Counted from the stretch's first letter, positions 24,508 through 32,727 are shown. The stretch is DNA of 64,000 nt from RGDT01 sp964630925 (GCA_964630925.1 CAZVZK010000040.1:9006-73005), one strand, 5' to 3'. Made by a program: numbers and translations. The notes: a model not told the origin generated them from the sequence alone.

Positions 24508-26310
24508 ATGCCCACACTCGTCCTGCTGATGTCACTGCCGTGTTGGGCCGCAGCGCCCCCCGCGCCCAGGCCCCTCGACCCCGCCACCATCGCGGCATGG
24601 GGGAAGCGCGGATTCACCCCGTGCGACGGCCTGCACGGCCAGCCGGGCTTCGAGACCAGCGTGTGGCTCTCGGCGGACGTGCGCGGCCTGCCCGTGGTCG
24701 GCGTGCCGTTCGGCCTCGTCTTCCGCGACACCTACGTCGGGGCCGCCGACGTGCAGAAGGAGCTGGGGAGGCAGAAGAAACTCCGCGTCCTGCTCTTCTC
24801 CTCATGGGAAGAGGGGGACCGTGACTTCCCCACCCTCGGCCACCTCCAGACGCGGAACTCGAGGCGCATCCTGGAATGGCGGCCTGGGAAGATGGACGCC
24901 ATCGTCCGCGCCATCGCCGGCCTCGACGGGCTGACCCACCTCTGCCTCGGCGGCCTGCAGCCGTCCGCGGCGGCCCTCAAGGAGCTGGCCCGCCTGAAGT
25001 CGCTCGTCCACCTTGATCTGGACTGCATCCTCGATCGGGAGATGCTGAAGGCGCTGGCCGAATTACAGTCGTTGGAGTCCATCGCCGTCCGGGGGCTCGG
25101 GCGTGTGCCCGGCTTGGGCGAATTGGCCCGCCTCAAGCGTCTGACTTCCCTCGACCTGAGCGACGCGACCATCGGCGATGCCGGCCTCAAGGAAGTGGCG
25201 ACGATCAAGGGGCTTACACACCTCAAGATCGGTGACACTCATGTCACTGACGCGGGGATCGGGTCATTGGCGGGCCTCAAGGGTCTGACCCATCTCGGGC
25301 TGGCATGCACCGCCGTCACCGACACCGGGCTGGAAGCTCTGGCGGGCCTGGAGCGGCTCCGCTCGATCGACGTGTCTTGCACGAAAGTCACCGGCACCGG
25401 CCTGAAACACCTGACGAGACTCGAATCCCTCCGGTTGACGGGTGTCATGTTCGGGAGCCGCCCCATCGTCGGGGATGCCGGCATGGCGGGGCTGGCCGGC
25501 CTCAAGGGGCTGACCCACCTCGACCTCAACTGGACCGGGGTGACGGACGCCGGCCTCGCGCGTCTCGCCGGCCTGACGAGGCTGGAGAAGCTCTCCCTGC
25601 GGCGCACGAAGGTGACGGGCGTGGGCCTCACGAAGCTGGCTGGCCTCCGGCGGCTGAAGGAGCTGGACCTCGACAGCACCAACGTGAACGACGCGGCGAT
25701 GAAGGCCGTGGCGGCATTCAAGGATCTTGCGGCCCTCCGCCTGAGGAGGACGCGCGTGACCGACGCTGGCATGAAGGAGCTGACGGGCCTGGGCGCGCTG
25801 TCGCGGCTCTCCCTCGACTCGACGGAGGTGGGGGATGCCGGCATGAAGCATCTGGCCCGGCTGACCGATCTGGAGTCGCTGCACCTAGGGCAGACGAAAA
25901 TCGGCGACGCCGGCCTGGGGGACTTGGCCCCCTTGCGAAAACTGGCCCGCCTCAACCTGACGGGCACGAGGGTGGGTGATGCCGGGCTGACGGCGCTGGG
26001 AGGGCTATCGGGCCTGCGTCTCCTTGATCTCGGGGCGACCAGGGCGGGCGATGACGGCCTCAAGCACCTGCTCCGCCTCAAGGATCTCGCCGATCTCCGC
26101 CTGGACAAGACGAGGGTGACGGACGCCGGCCTTGTGACTGTTGCGGGGCACCCTGGGCTCCGCTGGCTCTCGCTCGACGGGATCACCGTGGGCGTGGCCG
26201 GCCAGAAGGCGCTGGGCGGAATGATGGGCCTGCGTGGCCTGGCGGTCAGCGGAGGTGACGTGGCGTGGGCGTTGCGGAAGGCGATGCCGTATTGCAACGT
26301 CGGGTTCTGA
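24508..26310 (+). CDS. Secreted leucine-rich-repeat protein
   Basis: 600 residues with a signal peptide (MPTLVLLMSLPCWAAAPPAP). After an N-terminal region of about 110 residues come roughly 16-18 LRRs of 24 residues with the consensus LxxLxxLxLxxTxVTDAGLxxLA, the bacterial T-V-D-A-G-type LRR frequent in planctomycetes. Such solenoids bind proteins. The ATG is preceded by CGGAGGA at 24494-24500, and a weak TACGAT lies at 24471. The gene lies on the opposite strand to its neighbours within the segment bounded by the 95-bp repeats. Confidence 0.85.
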   Translation: MPTLVLLMSLPCWAAAPPAPRPLDPATIAAWGKRGFTPCDGLHGQPGFETSVWLSADVRGLPVVGVPFGLVFRDTYVGAADVQKELGRQKKLRVLLFSSWEEGDRDFPTLGHLQTRNSRRILEWRPGKMDAIVRAIAGLDGLTHLCLGGLQPSAAALKELARLKSLVHLDLDCILDREMLKALAELQSLESIAVRGLGRVPGLGELARLKRLTSLDLSDATIGDAGLKEVATIKGLTHLKIGDTHVTDAGIGSLAGLKGLTHLGLACTAVTDTGLEALAGLERLRSIDVSCTKVTGTGLKHLTRLESLRLTGVMFGSRPIVGDAGMAGLAGLKGLTHLDLNWTGVTDAGLARLAGLTRLEKLSLRRTKVTGVGLTKLAGLRRLKELDLDSTNVNDAAMKAVAAFKDLAALRLRRTRVTDAGMKELTGLGALSRLSLDSTEVGDAGMKHLARLTDLESLHLGQTKIGDAGLGDLAPLRKLARLNLTGTRVGDAGLTALGGLSGLRLLDLGATRAGDDGLKHLLRLKDLADLRLDKTRVTDAGLVTVAGHPGLRWLSLDGITVGVAGQKALGGMMGLRGLAVSGGDVAWALRKAMPYCNVGF

Positions 26311-26324
26311 CCACAGCGCCGCGG

Positions 26325-26771
26325 TCAGGACGCCGGGCCGGTGATGGCGTAGGAGTGCGATCCGTGAATCAGCAGGACGCGCCTGTTCGGGTAGTCGGTG
26401 ATGGAGACGAAGTTGTTGGTCACGTCGCGGCCCAGGATGTCCTCTTCGTCCTCTGATGCCTCCACGAACGCGGGATACGGGCCGGCGACCTGCGCCGGAT
26501 TGCCGTCTTCCTTGGTGAATTCGATGGCCGCCTCGACCATGACGGTCGCGGACGTGCCGCCGATCCCCTGGAGCGCGGCTTCTGAACCCGCCATCCCCGA
26601 TCCGCCGAGTGCGTCGAGCGTTTCGCGGCAGAAGACCGTCCGATCACCCCCCGAATCCACGAGGAAGTACCGTTCGACGGCTCTGCCGTTCGCCGCGACC
26701 ACCCGAGCGAGGAGGACCGGGCGGAGTGGCCCCGCCGCGCCCCGCCTCCTCCATTCACCCGCGATGATCAT
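26325..26771 (-). CDS. Single-domain retropepsin-like aspartic protease
   Basis: 148 residues. FLVDSGGDRTVF carries the catalytic D-S-G (D39-G41) and ILGRDVTNNF is the hydrophobic-hydrophobic-Gly motif after the flap, as in retropepsin-type proteases that dimerise. There is no signal peptide, so it is probably cytosolic. The ATG overlaps the stop of the upstream DUF5678-like gene (TGATG), implying coupled translation. Substrate unknown. Confidence 0.78.
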   Translation of the reverse strand: MIIAGEWRRRGAAGPLRPVLLARVVAANGRAVERYFLVDSGGDRTVFCRETLDALGGSGMAGSEAALQGIGGTSATVMVEAAIEFTKEDGNPAQVAGPYPAFVEASEDEEDILGRDVTNNFVSITDYPNRRVLLIHGSHSYAITGPAS

Positions 26772-27082
26772 CAGGCCCGCTCCCGGTCAACGGCGGGGAT
26801 GCTCTCGAAGTAGGGGCCGAGGTCATCGGGGTGCTTCGCCTCCACCCAGGCCCGCACCTCCTCGAACGTGTCGGCGATGAACGCCTCGCCGCCCGCGACG
26901 GCCAGGTGTTTCCCTCTCGCCTTCGGGGCCAATTCATCGATGTTAGCGTCGTACCACGCGACGTTCTTCCTGAACGCCTCGGTCCCCGCGCGGTGGGCCG
27001 CGATGGCGGCCGGGTCGGTGACGACCTCAATCATCCGGGGCGGGGCCTCGCCCTCTGCGATCTTGGAGTACCTGACGAGCAT
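26771..27082 (-). CDS. DUF5678-like small protein
   Basis: 103 residues. The core FRKNVAWYDANIDEL, GKHLAVAGGEAFIADT, then AHP-like KHPDDLGPYFESIP matches the DUF5678 pattern, in which a short helix is followed by a beta-hairpin with AxxGGExxxxD. The family often neighbours retropepsin-like proteases, as here. The ATG at 27082 is chosen because AGGGAGGAGG lies just upstream and TAAGAT (27102-27107) supplies a -10. It may be a partner or substrate of the coupled protease; that is inference. Confidence 0.7.
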   Translation of the reverse strand: MLVRYSKIAEGEAPPRMIEVVTDPAAIAAHRAGTEAFRKNVAWYDANIDELAPKARGKHLAVAGGEAFIADTFEEVRAWVEAKHPDDLGPYFESIPAVDRERA

Positions 27083-27101
27083 GATCGTTCCTCCTCCCTG
27101 T

Positions 27102-27107
27102 ATCTTA
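27102..27107 (-). promoter_or_regulatory. Putative -10 element (TAAGAT)
   Basis: TAAGAT lies 19 nt before the ATG of the DUF5678-like/retropepsin pair, on the minus strand, preceding the Shine-Dalgarno AGGGAGGAGG. Confidence 0.4.
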
Positions 27108-27154
27108 CCAGCACGAATCGCCGCATCCAGCGGTCGGATTGAGGTGCGACCTCC

Positions 27155-27249
27155 CCTCACCCCGCCGGGTTGCGCAGGAGCCTGTCGGGGGAGACGCCCT
27201 CCATGAAGCCGGCCCGCAGGAATGACTCGTTGGCCGTGTTCTCCAATAG
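27155..27249 (-). repeat. Right 95-bp direct repeat (3' end of intact proline dehydrogenase gene)
   Basis: Matches 24332-24426 in the same orientation with five mismatches. This copy is the natural end of the proline dehydrogenase reading frame. Confidence 0.85.
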
Positions 27250-28497
27250 CCGACGCACCAGGTACGCCATCCCCGGCAGCAGCTCGCCGTAGGGCGTATA
27301 GACACGCACACGCTGCCCCATCCCCGCCAGGACCTCCTTCACCGGGTCCGCCATCCCGTAGAGCATCTGGATCTCGATGGCGCCCGGTGGTAGGTTCATC
27401 AGGCGTGCCAGGGCCATCGCGTGCGACAGGCTGCGGATGTTGTGGCTGCCGAACGCCGGGCGGATCCACGCGCGGTTCTCCAACATGAACCGGGTGCAGC
27501 GTTCATACGCCGCGTCGCTCTGCCATTTCTCGGCCCAGACCGGCACGGGCCAGCCCTGCTGGCGGGCCATCACCGACTCGTAGTCCCAGTACGCGCCCTT
27601 CACCAGCCGCACCCACACCGGCGTGCCCCGCTTCTTCGCCCACCCGGCGAGACGCGGCAGGTCGTCCTCCGTGTCGCGCAGGTAGGCCTGGATGGCGATG
27701 CCGCAGTCGGGCCAGTCGCGGAACTCCGGCTCCGTCAGCACCTCCTCAAGGATGCGGATCGTCGTGTCCTTGAACGAGTACTGCTCCATGTCGATGTTGA
27801 CGAACGCCCCGTGCCGCCGGGCAGCCTGCAGGACGGGCCGCAGACGCGCGCGCACCTCGCGGCTCGTCCCCGTCGGGTCGATGGGGTCGAACTGGCTGTA
27901 GAGGGACGACAACTTCACCGACACGTTGACACGCGGCATGGCGCCCCGGTCGTCGCGGTCGATCAGGGCGTTCTCGGGCCAGCCGCCCGCCTCCGCCGAC
28001 AGCCCCTCGATCATGGCGATGTAGTCGCGCATCGACTGCTCGGCCTCCGCCTCCGTCAGGGTCGCCTCGCCCAGGAGGTCGATCGTGAAGGCGAGATCCT
28101 TCGCCCGCATGAGTTCGACGGCGGCGGTGGCCTCGGCGATGTCGCTGCCGGCGATGAACTTGCGTGCCAGCCGCCGGGCCGACCAGCGTATGAGCCACGC
28201 CACGGGGCCCCACGCGGGCAAGAGCCAGACGCCGAGCCGTGCCCACGCCGGGACGGAGGCGCCGGCCTCGGCGAGGTATTCGCGCAGGTGCCGGACGATG
28301 TCCTCCGGGGTGCGGAGCTGGGGCAGCACGTCCACGAAGCGGAAGAGCTGGAGCTTGAGGGCCTCGTTGCCCATCGTCAGCTCCATGAGGCGGTCATCCC
28401 ACCATGTCGGGCCGAAGGGGACCGGCCCGGCGTCTGCGCGGGCGAAGATCTCCTTGCCGATGCGGCGTGTGAGCTGCTCCAGGTCGGCATTCGACAT
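27157..28497 (-). CDS. Proline dehydrogenase (FAD, PutA PRODH-domain type)
   Basis: 446 residues with a PutA-type PRODH beta/alpha barrel: a helical N-terminal arm (about 1-150), then NVSVKLSSLYSQFDP, FVNIDMEQYSFKD, WVRLVKGAYWDYE and the C-terminal substrate-binding YLVRRLLENTANESF (two Arg). It oxidises proline to pyrroline-5-carboxylate using FAD, passing electrons to quinone. The P5C dehydrogenase domain of bifunctional PutA is absent and no such gene is adjacent. The ATG at 28497 is the start of conserved sequence; TATGAT lies at 28532-28537. Its last 95 bp exist in a second copy at 24.3 kb. Confidence 0.9.
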   Translation of the reverse strand: MSNADLEQLTRRIGKEIFARADAGPVPFGPTWWDDRLMELTMGNEALKLQLFRFVDVLPQLRTPEDIVRHLREYLAEAGASVPAWARLGVWLLPAWGPVAWLIRWSARRLARKFIAGSDIAEATAAVELMRAKDLAFTIDLLGEATLTEAEAEQSMRDYIAMIEGLSAEAGGWPENALIDRDDRGAMPRVNVSVKLSSLYSQFDPIDPTGTSREVRARLRPVLQAARRHGAFVNIDMEQYSFKDTTIRILEEVLTEPEFRDWPDCGIAIQAYLRDTEDDLPRLAGWAKKRGTPVWVRLVKGAYWDYESVMARQQGWPVPVWAEKWQSDAAYERCTRFMLENRAWIRPAFGSHNIRSLSHAMALARLMNLPPGAIEIQMLYGMADPVKEVLAGMGQRVRVYTPYGELLPGMAYLVRRLLENTANESFLRAGFMEGVSPDRLLRNPAG

Positions 28498-28531
28498 GCG
28501 GCGGTCCTTCCGGCACGGGGCGTCCGTTGGT

Positions 28532-28537
28532 ATCATA
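28532..28537 (-). promoter_or_regulatory. Putative -10 element (TATGAT) of the proline dehydrogenase gene
   Basis: TATGAT on the minus strand lies 34 nt upstream of the ATG, in the divergent region shared with the kinase gene. Confidence 0.4.
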
Positions 28538-28597
28538 GTGGCATACGGGTTCGCGGCCGATGCGACAGTTGAGGGCCCGCCAGACGCGGCATACAAA

Positions 28598-28616
28598 GGC
28601 AGGCGAGCCGCCTGCC
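28598..28616. promoter_or_regulatory. Perfect hairpin in the kinase 5' leader
   Basis: GGCAGGC and GCCTGCC form a 7-bp perfect stem around GAGCC, 15 nt before the kinase ATG at 28632. It could influence translation of the kinase operon; similar CAGGCGAGCCGCC text recurs at 32145. Confidence 0.4.
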
Positions 28617-28631
28617 CCACGGACATCACCC

Positions 28632-29492
28632 ATGAGCGAGATGAAGATCGGAGCGTTCGAGGTCCTCGGCCAGCTCGGCACGGGCGCGCACAGCAGCATC
28701 CTGCACATCCGCCGGGCGGAGGACGGCAAGGCCTACGCGCTCAAGGTGGTGCCGGTCGCCGGCGCGGACGATCAGAAATTCGTCGAGCAGGCCGAGCACG
28801 AGTTCAAGGTCGCGTCGATGCTCGACCACCCCAACCTCGTCAAGGTCCACGCCATCGAGAAGGTCAAGAATTGGTTCTTCACCGTGACCAAGGTCCACGT
28901 CCTCATCGAGTATGTCAACGGCAAGACCCTCGACACCTGCCCCCGGCTGACGATGCCGCGGCTCGTGCAGGCGTTCAAGATGGCGGCGGACGGCCTGGTC
29001 CACATGCACCGCCGGCAGGTGTGCCACGGCGACCTCAAGCCGAACAACGTCCTGCTCAGCAAGGGCGGCGAGATCAAGATCATCGACTACGGCCTTGCCC
29101 GCATCAAGGGGGAGGCCTCCGCTCGCATCCAGGGGACGCCGGAGTACATGGCCCCCGAGACGGCCAAGCACAAGATGGTCAACGAGCGGACGGACATCTT
29201 CAACTTCGGCGGCATGATGTACCGGCTGGTGACGTGGAAGCTGCCGCCGTCGATCATCTCCGAGGACGACCAGCAGCCGATCAGCGCCCGCACCTGGGCG
29301 CACGTGTACAAGCCGGCGGAGGAGGTGAACCCGCGAACGCCGCCGGCCCTCGCCGCGCTGATCAACCAGTGCCTGGCCTACGACGCCAACAAGCGTCCCG
29401 AGCGCATGGGCGAGGTGCAGGGGACGCTGGACCGTCTGGCCGACGAGCTGGTCAAGTCGCCGGAGGACGGGCTCGACGCGATGGAGTGGTGA
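28632..29492 (+). CDS. Hanks-type serine/threonine protein kinase (atypical)
   Basis: 286 residues, a kinase domain with little else and no membrane helix. Seen: a Gly-rich loop GQLGTGAHSSI (13-23), ATP-binding Lys38 in YALKVV, catalytic loop CHGDLKPNN (Asp134; HGD instead of HRD), IDYG (D152; DYG instead of DFG), and GTPEYMAPE in the activation segment. All three catalytic residues remain, so activity is plausible. The missing HRD Arg suggests no activation-loop phosphorylation. The gene is followed 6 nt later by the first DUF3754-like gene, forming an operon. Confidence 0.85.
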   Translation: MSEMKIGAFEVLGQLGTGAHSSILHIRRAEDGKAYALKVVPVAGADDQKFVEQAEHEFKVASMLDHPNLVKVHAIEKVKNWFFTVTKVHVLIEYVNGKTLDTCPRLTMPRLVQAFKMAADGLVHMHRRQVCHGDLKPNNVLLSKGGEIKIIDYGLARIKGEASARIQGTPEYMAPETAKHKMVNERTDIFNFGGMMYRLVTWKLPPSIISEDDQQPISARTWAHVYKPAEEVNPRTPPALAALINQCLAYDANKRPERMGEVQGTLDRLADELVKSPEDGLDAMEW

Positions 29493-29498
29493 GGCCCG

Positions 29499-30686
29499 AT
29501 GGCATCCCGCAATGACTCCCGGTCCTTCATCCCCGTGCCGACGGCCGAGCTGGTGCGCCTCCTCGCCGAGGCCCCGGAGCTGCCCGCCGGCGAGGGGGCC
29601 GCCTTCCGCGCCGTCGCCGCCCCGTTGGGCGAGGCGCTGCACCGCGGCCTGCGCAAGCGCCTCGAAGGCCTGCTGGCCGCCTACGCCCCCTTCGACCCGG
29701 ACTCGGACGGGGCCAACCTGTACACGGCCAGCGCCGCCGAGCGGCAGCGTGGCTTCAACGCCCTGATGCTCGACCTGAACTGGATGCTGGGCAGGGCGCA
29801 GTTCCGCCACCTGGGCCGCGAGGAGCTCGAGCCATTCCTCGACGAGGTCAGCGACTTCTGCCCGCGCATGTCCGTCGATTTCAGCGTGTTCGACCACCTG
29901 TCGGTCTTCGTCCGCGGCGACGCGATGCAGACGCGCACCCTGCGCAACTGGAAGACGCTGTTCCTGTCGCGCGAGGAGGAGGTGCCGGTCTTCCGCCGCC
30001 TGGTGCTGGTGCTGAAATTGCGGCCCGGCCCACGCCTGGCGGCGGGCGTGAGCGCCGAGCACGTCTACCTGAAGCTGTTCAAGGACATCCCCCGCGCCGG
30101 CATCGGCATGCTGATGCCGGGCGCCAAGGTGCGCATCAACCTGTTCGACCGGGGCAAGATCGGCGCCGGCCTGCTCAGCGGGCTGGGCACGATGGCCTGG
30201 CGCCTGCTCGGCAACCTCGGCGAGTTCCTGCACAACTTCGAGAACGCCCTCTTCGGGGTGTTCGCCGGGGTGCTGGGCTACGGGTTCAAATCGTACTCGG
30301 ACTGGCAGACGACGCGGCAGGCGTACCAGCTCAACCTGACGGAGAGCCTGTACTTCCAGAACCTCGACAGCAACGCGGGTGTCCTGGCCCGGCTGCTAGA
30401 CGAGGCCGACCAGCAACAAACCCGCACGGCGCTGCTGGCGTATTACTGCCTGTGGCGGTACCATGCAGGCGGGGCGCGGCCCGACGAGCTGGCCGACTCG
30501 ATGGGGCTGTTCCTCGACCGCTACGTCGGGCTGCCGGCCATCTGCGAGCCGGGCGAGGCGGCGGGGCGGCTACGCGAGCTGGGCCTGGCGGAGGAGGCGG
30601 ACGGCCTGCTGCGGGCCGTCCCGCCGGCGCGGGCGTGCGAGGCGCTCGGCGCGAAAGGGAATGCGGCCCGCGACGAATCATCTTGA
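29499..30686 (+). CDS. DUF3754 (TMEM143-like) membrane protein, paralogue 1
   Basis: 395 residues. The central motif HVYLKLFKDIPRAGIGMLMPGAKV is the DUF3754 signature found in TMEM143-like proteins, followed by a hydrophobic hairpin (about 225-265) and Y-x-L-N-L-T-E-S-L-Y-F-Q-N-L-D, also typical. The N-terminal 190 residues include AYAPFDPDSD and FSVFDHLSVFVRG. Probably inserted in a membrane through the hairpin; molecular role unknown. It is about as long as, and clearly homologous to, the next gene, and follows the kinase by 6 nt. Confidence 0.75.
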   Translation: MASRNDSRSFIPVPTAELVRLLAEAPELPAGEGAAFRAVAAPLGEALHRGLRKRLEGLLAAYAPFDPDSDGANLYTASAAERQRGFNALMLDLNWMLGRAQFRHLGREELEPFLDEVSDFCPRMSVDFSVFDHLSVFVRGDAMQTRTLRNWKTLFLSREEEVPVFRRLVLVLKLRPGPRLAAGVSAEHVYLKLFKDIPRAGIGMLMPGAKVRINLFDRGKIGAGLLSGLGTMAWRLLGNLGEFLHNFENALFGVFAGVLGYGFKSYSDWQTTRQAYQLNLTESLYFQNLDSNAGVLARLLDEADQQQTRTALLAYYCLWRYHAGGARPDELADSMGLFLDRYVGLPAICEPGEAAGRLRELGLAEEADGLLRAVPPARACEALGAKGNAARDESS

Positions 30687-30705
30687 TAGTACCCGTGTTC
30701 TCTCT

Positions 30706-30813
30706 GGGTAGCCGGTAGCCGGTAATCAGTAGCCAGCATGAACAGCCAGCGGCCGGCGAGCGATCGGTTTTCCTACTGTCTACTGACTACTGACTACTGG
30801 CTACCGACTACCC
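30706..30813. repeat. Long imperfect inverted repeat between the two DUF3754-like genes
   Basis: Left arm 30706-30736 (GGGTAGCCGGTAGCCGG, then AATCAGTAGCC) pairs with right arm 30773-30813 (ACTGACTACTGG, then CTACCGACTACCC); the last 22 nt match with three mismatches. Each arm is internally repetitive with GTAGCC or ACTGACT units. The 36-nt loop contains an ATG with no conserved frame. Confidence 0.7.
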
Positions 30814-30838
30814 GACGAGCGTCAGCGAGGAGGAGACC

Positions 30839-32071
30839 ATGGCCGAGTACGAGGACCGTGAGCATTACATCCCGCTCCGCAAGAGCGACCTCGTCGATCT
30901 GCTGTGCAAGGACGCGAAACTCCCCGTGCAGGAGAGGGACGATTTCCGCCAGTTCTGCAAGCTGGTGGGGGCGGTGTGGCACTTCGAGTACCACGACACC
31001 CTGGAGAAACTCAAGGACCTGTTCGCGCCGTTCGACCCCGACGCCGACACGGTGGCCATCAACCCGCTGCCGGCGGAGAAGAAGCCGGCGGCGATGGAGA
31101 CGCTCTTCGACCAGTTCGTGAAGCTGATGGAGAAGGCGAACTTCAAGCGGCTGACGCGCAAGGACATCGACGACGCGACGGAGGGCGGGGCCAGCGACTG
31201 GGGCGTGAACATGCACGTCGACTTCGACGTGTTCGAGCGCGTCGAGGTGTTCGTGCGCGGCGAGGGCGACATCGAGCGGACGAAGAAGCACCCGATCTGG
31301 TTCTGGAAGACCGAGACGAAGAAGGTCAACAGCTACCGGCGGATCGTGCTCCTCTTGAAGCTGCGGAAGCACCACCGCATCCCGGAGAACATCGACACCG
31401 ATCGCGTGTACCTGAAGGTGTTCAAGGACATCCCGAAGCTCGACCTGGAGATGGTGCTGCCGGGCACGTCGTTGCAGATGCCCTGGCACCAGCAGGCGAA
31501 GCTGGGCGGGTCGCTGATCGGCACGATGGGCTGGGGCATCTACAGCCTGTTCGGCAAGCTGATGGCGGGCCTGACCGCCGTCGCCACGGCGGTCGGTCAG
31601 GGCATCTTCTTCACGGCGGAGTTCCTGCTGCTGGCGCCGTTCGCGGTGCTGGGCGGCTACGCCTACAAGCAGTGGCACGGCTACCAGTTCACGAAGCTGC
31701 AGTACACGAAGATGCTGGTGGAGAGCCTGTACTACCAGAACCTCGACAACAACCTGGGCGTGGTGACGCGGCAGCTCGACGAGGCGGAGGAGCAGGAGTG
31801 CCGCGAGACGATCCTGGCGTACTTCTACCTGGCGAAGCACGCGCCGGCGGAGGGGTGGGACTCGGCGCAGCTCGATGAGTACGTTGAGATGGAGCTGGAG
31901 GGGAAGCTGAACCTGAAGGTGGACTTCGAGATCGGCGACGCCCTGGACAAGCTGGAGCGTCTGGGGATCGTGACGAAGTCGGGCGACAAGTACCGGGCCG
32001 TCCCTTTGGCGAAGGCGCTGGAGAAGCTCGATTACCGGTGGGACAACTACTTCCAGTACAACAAGGCGTGA
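30839..32071 (+). CDS. DUF3754 (TMEM143-like) membrane protein, paralogue 2
   Basis: 410 residues, colinear with the previous protein: FAPFDPDADT, HVDFDVFERVEVFVRG, DRVYLKVFKDIPKLDLEMVLPGT, a hydrophobic stretch (about 215-270), then SLYYQNLDNNLGVV. The identical order of motifs shows a tandem duplication. A GAGGAGGAG Shine-Dalgarno lies just upstream. The protein ends with YRWDNYFQYNKA. Whether both are still co-transcribed with the kinase across the intervening inverted repeat cannot be told from sequence. Confidence 0.78.
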   Translation: MAEYEDREHYIPLRKSDLVDLLCKDAKLPVQERDDFRQFCKLVGAVWHFEYHDTLEKLKDLFAPFDPDADTVAINPLPAEKKPAAMETLFDQFVKLMEKANFKRLTRKDIDDATEGGASDWGVNMHVDFDVFERVEVFVRGEGDIERTKKHPIWFWKTETKKVNSYRRIVLLLKLRKHHRIPENIDTDRVYLKVFKDIPKLDLEMVLPGTSLQMPWHQQAKLGGSLIGTMGWGIYSLFGKLMAGLTAVATAVGQGIFFTAEFLLLAPFAVLGGYAYKQWHGYQFTKLQYTKMLVESLYYQNLDNNLGVVTRQLDEAEEQECRETILAYFYLAKHAPAEGWDSAQLDEYVEMELEGKLNLKVDFEIGDALDKLERLGIVTKSGDKYRAVPLAKALEKLDYRWDNYFQYNKA

Positions 32072-32080
32072 CCCGCTCCC

Positions 32081-32251
32081 CTCGTGGCGGCCACGTTTCA
32101 ACATTTAGGGGGTTGGGCCGCAACGAGGAACCAGGTGCCCAACAGGCGAGCCGCCCGCGCTGNNNNNNNNNNCGTCCCCCGCCCCCGCGGGGGCGAACAG
32201 TTCCCAACTTGGCGTGTTTGCCACCAAACTTTGAAAACTGGCCGCCACGAG
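32081..32251. repeat. Inverted repeat flanking the assembly gap
   Basis: CTCGTGGCGGCCA at 32081-32093 is perfectly complementary to TGGCCGCCACGAG at 32239-32251, and similarity continues into the adjacent TTTCAA segments. The 10-N gap lies inside. The right arm overlaps the ribosome-binding region of the cytidine deaminase gene. Confidence 0.7.
32163..32172. other. Assembly gap (10 N)
   Basis: Ten unknown bases in the loop of an inverted repeat; the true length of the missing sequence is unknown. This is an assembly artefact, not biology. Confidence 0.98.
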
Positions 32252-32265
32252 GAGAGCCGCCTACG

Positions 32266-32664
32266 ATGCCGTACATGAGCGACATCGTTCAGGCGGCACT
32301 GGCGGCGCGGCTCCAGGCCTACGCGCCCTTCTCCCACTTCCTCGTCGGCTGCGCCGTCGAGACGCCCGACGGCCGCGTCATCACCGGCTGCAACATCGAG
32401 AGCGCCAGCTACGGCCTCACCATGTGCGCCGAGCGCGTGGCCATCTTCAAGGCCATCAGCGAGGGCGTGCGCGGGGCCGCCCGCGTCTGCGTCGCCGCCG
32501 ACACCGAGACGCCGACGCCCCCCTGCGGCGCGTGCCGTCAGTGGCTGTGGGAGTTCGCCGGCGACGTGGAGATCATCCTCGCCAACCTCTCCGGCGAGAA
32601 GTCACGCTGGCGCATGCGCGACCTGCTTCCGGCGGCGTTCGACGCGACGTTCCTCAAGGGCTGA
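32266..32664 (+). CDS. cdd: Cytidine deaminase
   Basis: 132 residues, the small tetrameric type. AYAPFSHFLVGCAVET is the start of the fold. CNIESASYGLTMCAERVA carries the proton-shuttling Glu56 and zinc ligand Cys54, and PPCGACRQ carries Cys87 and Cys90. It converts (deoxy)cytidine to (deoxy)uridine in pyrimidine salvage. GAGGAG about 11 nt upstream favours the ATG at 32266 over the one at 32275. The upstream region is the inverted repeat with the N gap. Confidence 0.93.
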   Translation: MPYMSDIVQAALAARLQAYAPFSHFLVGCAVETPDGRVITGCNIESASYGLTMCAERVAIFKAISEGVRGAARVCVAADTETPTPPCGACRQWLWEFAGDVEIILANLSGEKSRWRMRDLLPAAFDATFLKG

Positions 32665-32727
32665 TCGGCGCGGATGTGAGCGCTCCTCTGCGCTCGCTGA
32701 CGCTCGCTCCGAGTCGCGGCTACCCTC

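Noticed and set aside
30738..31121. Plus-strand frame starting in the inverted repeat at 30.7 kb
   Set aside because: Its translation is Arg/Ser/Thr-rich and out of frame with the DUF3754 paralogue it overlaps.
32163..32172. Run of N as a biological feature
   Set aside because: It is an assembly gap.
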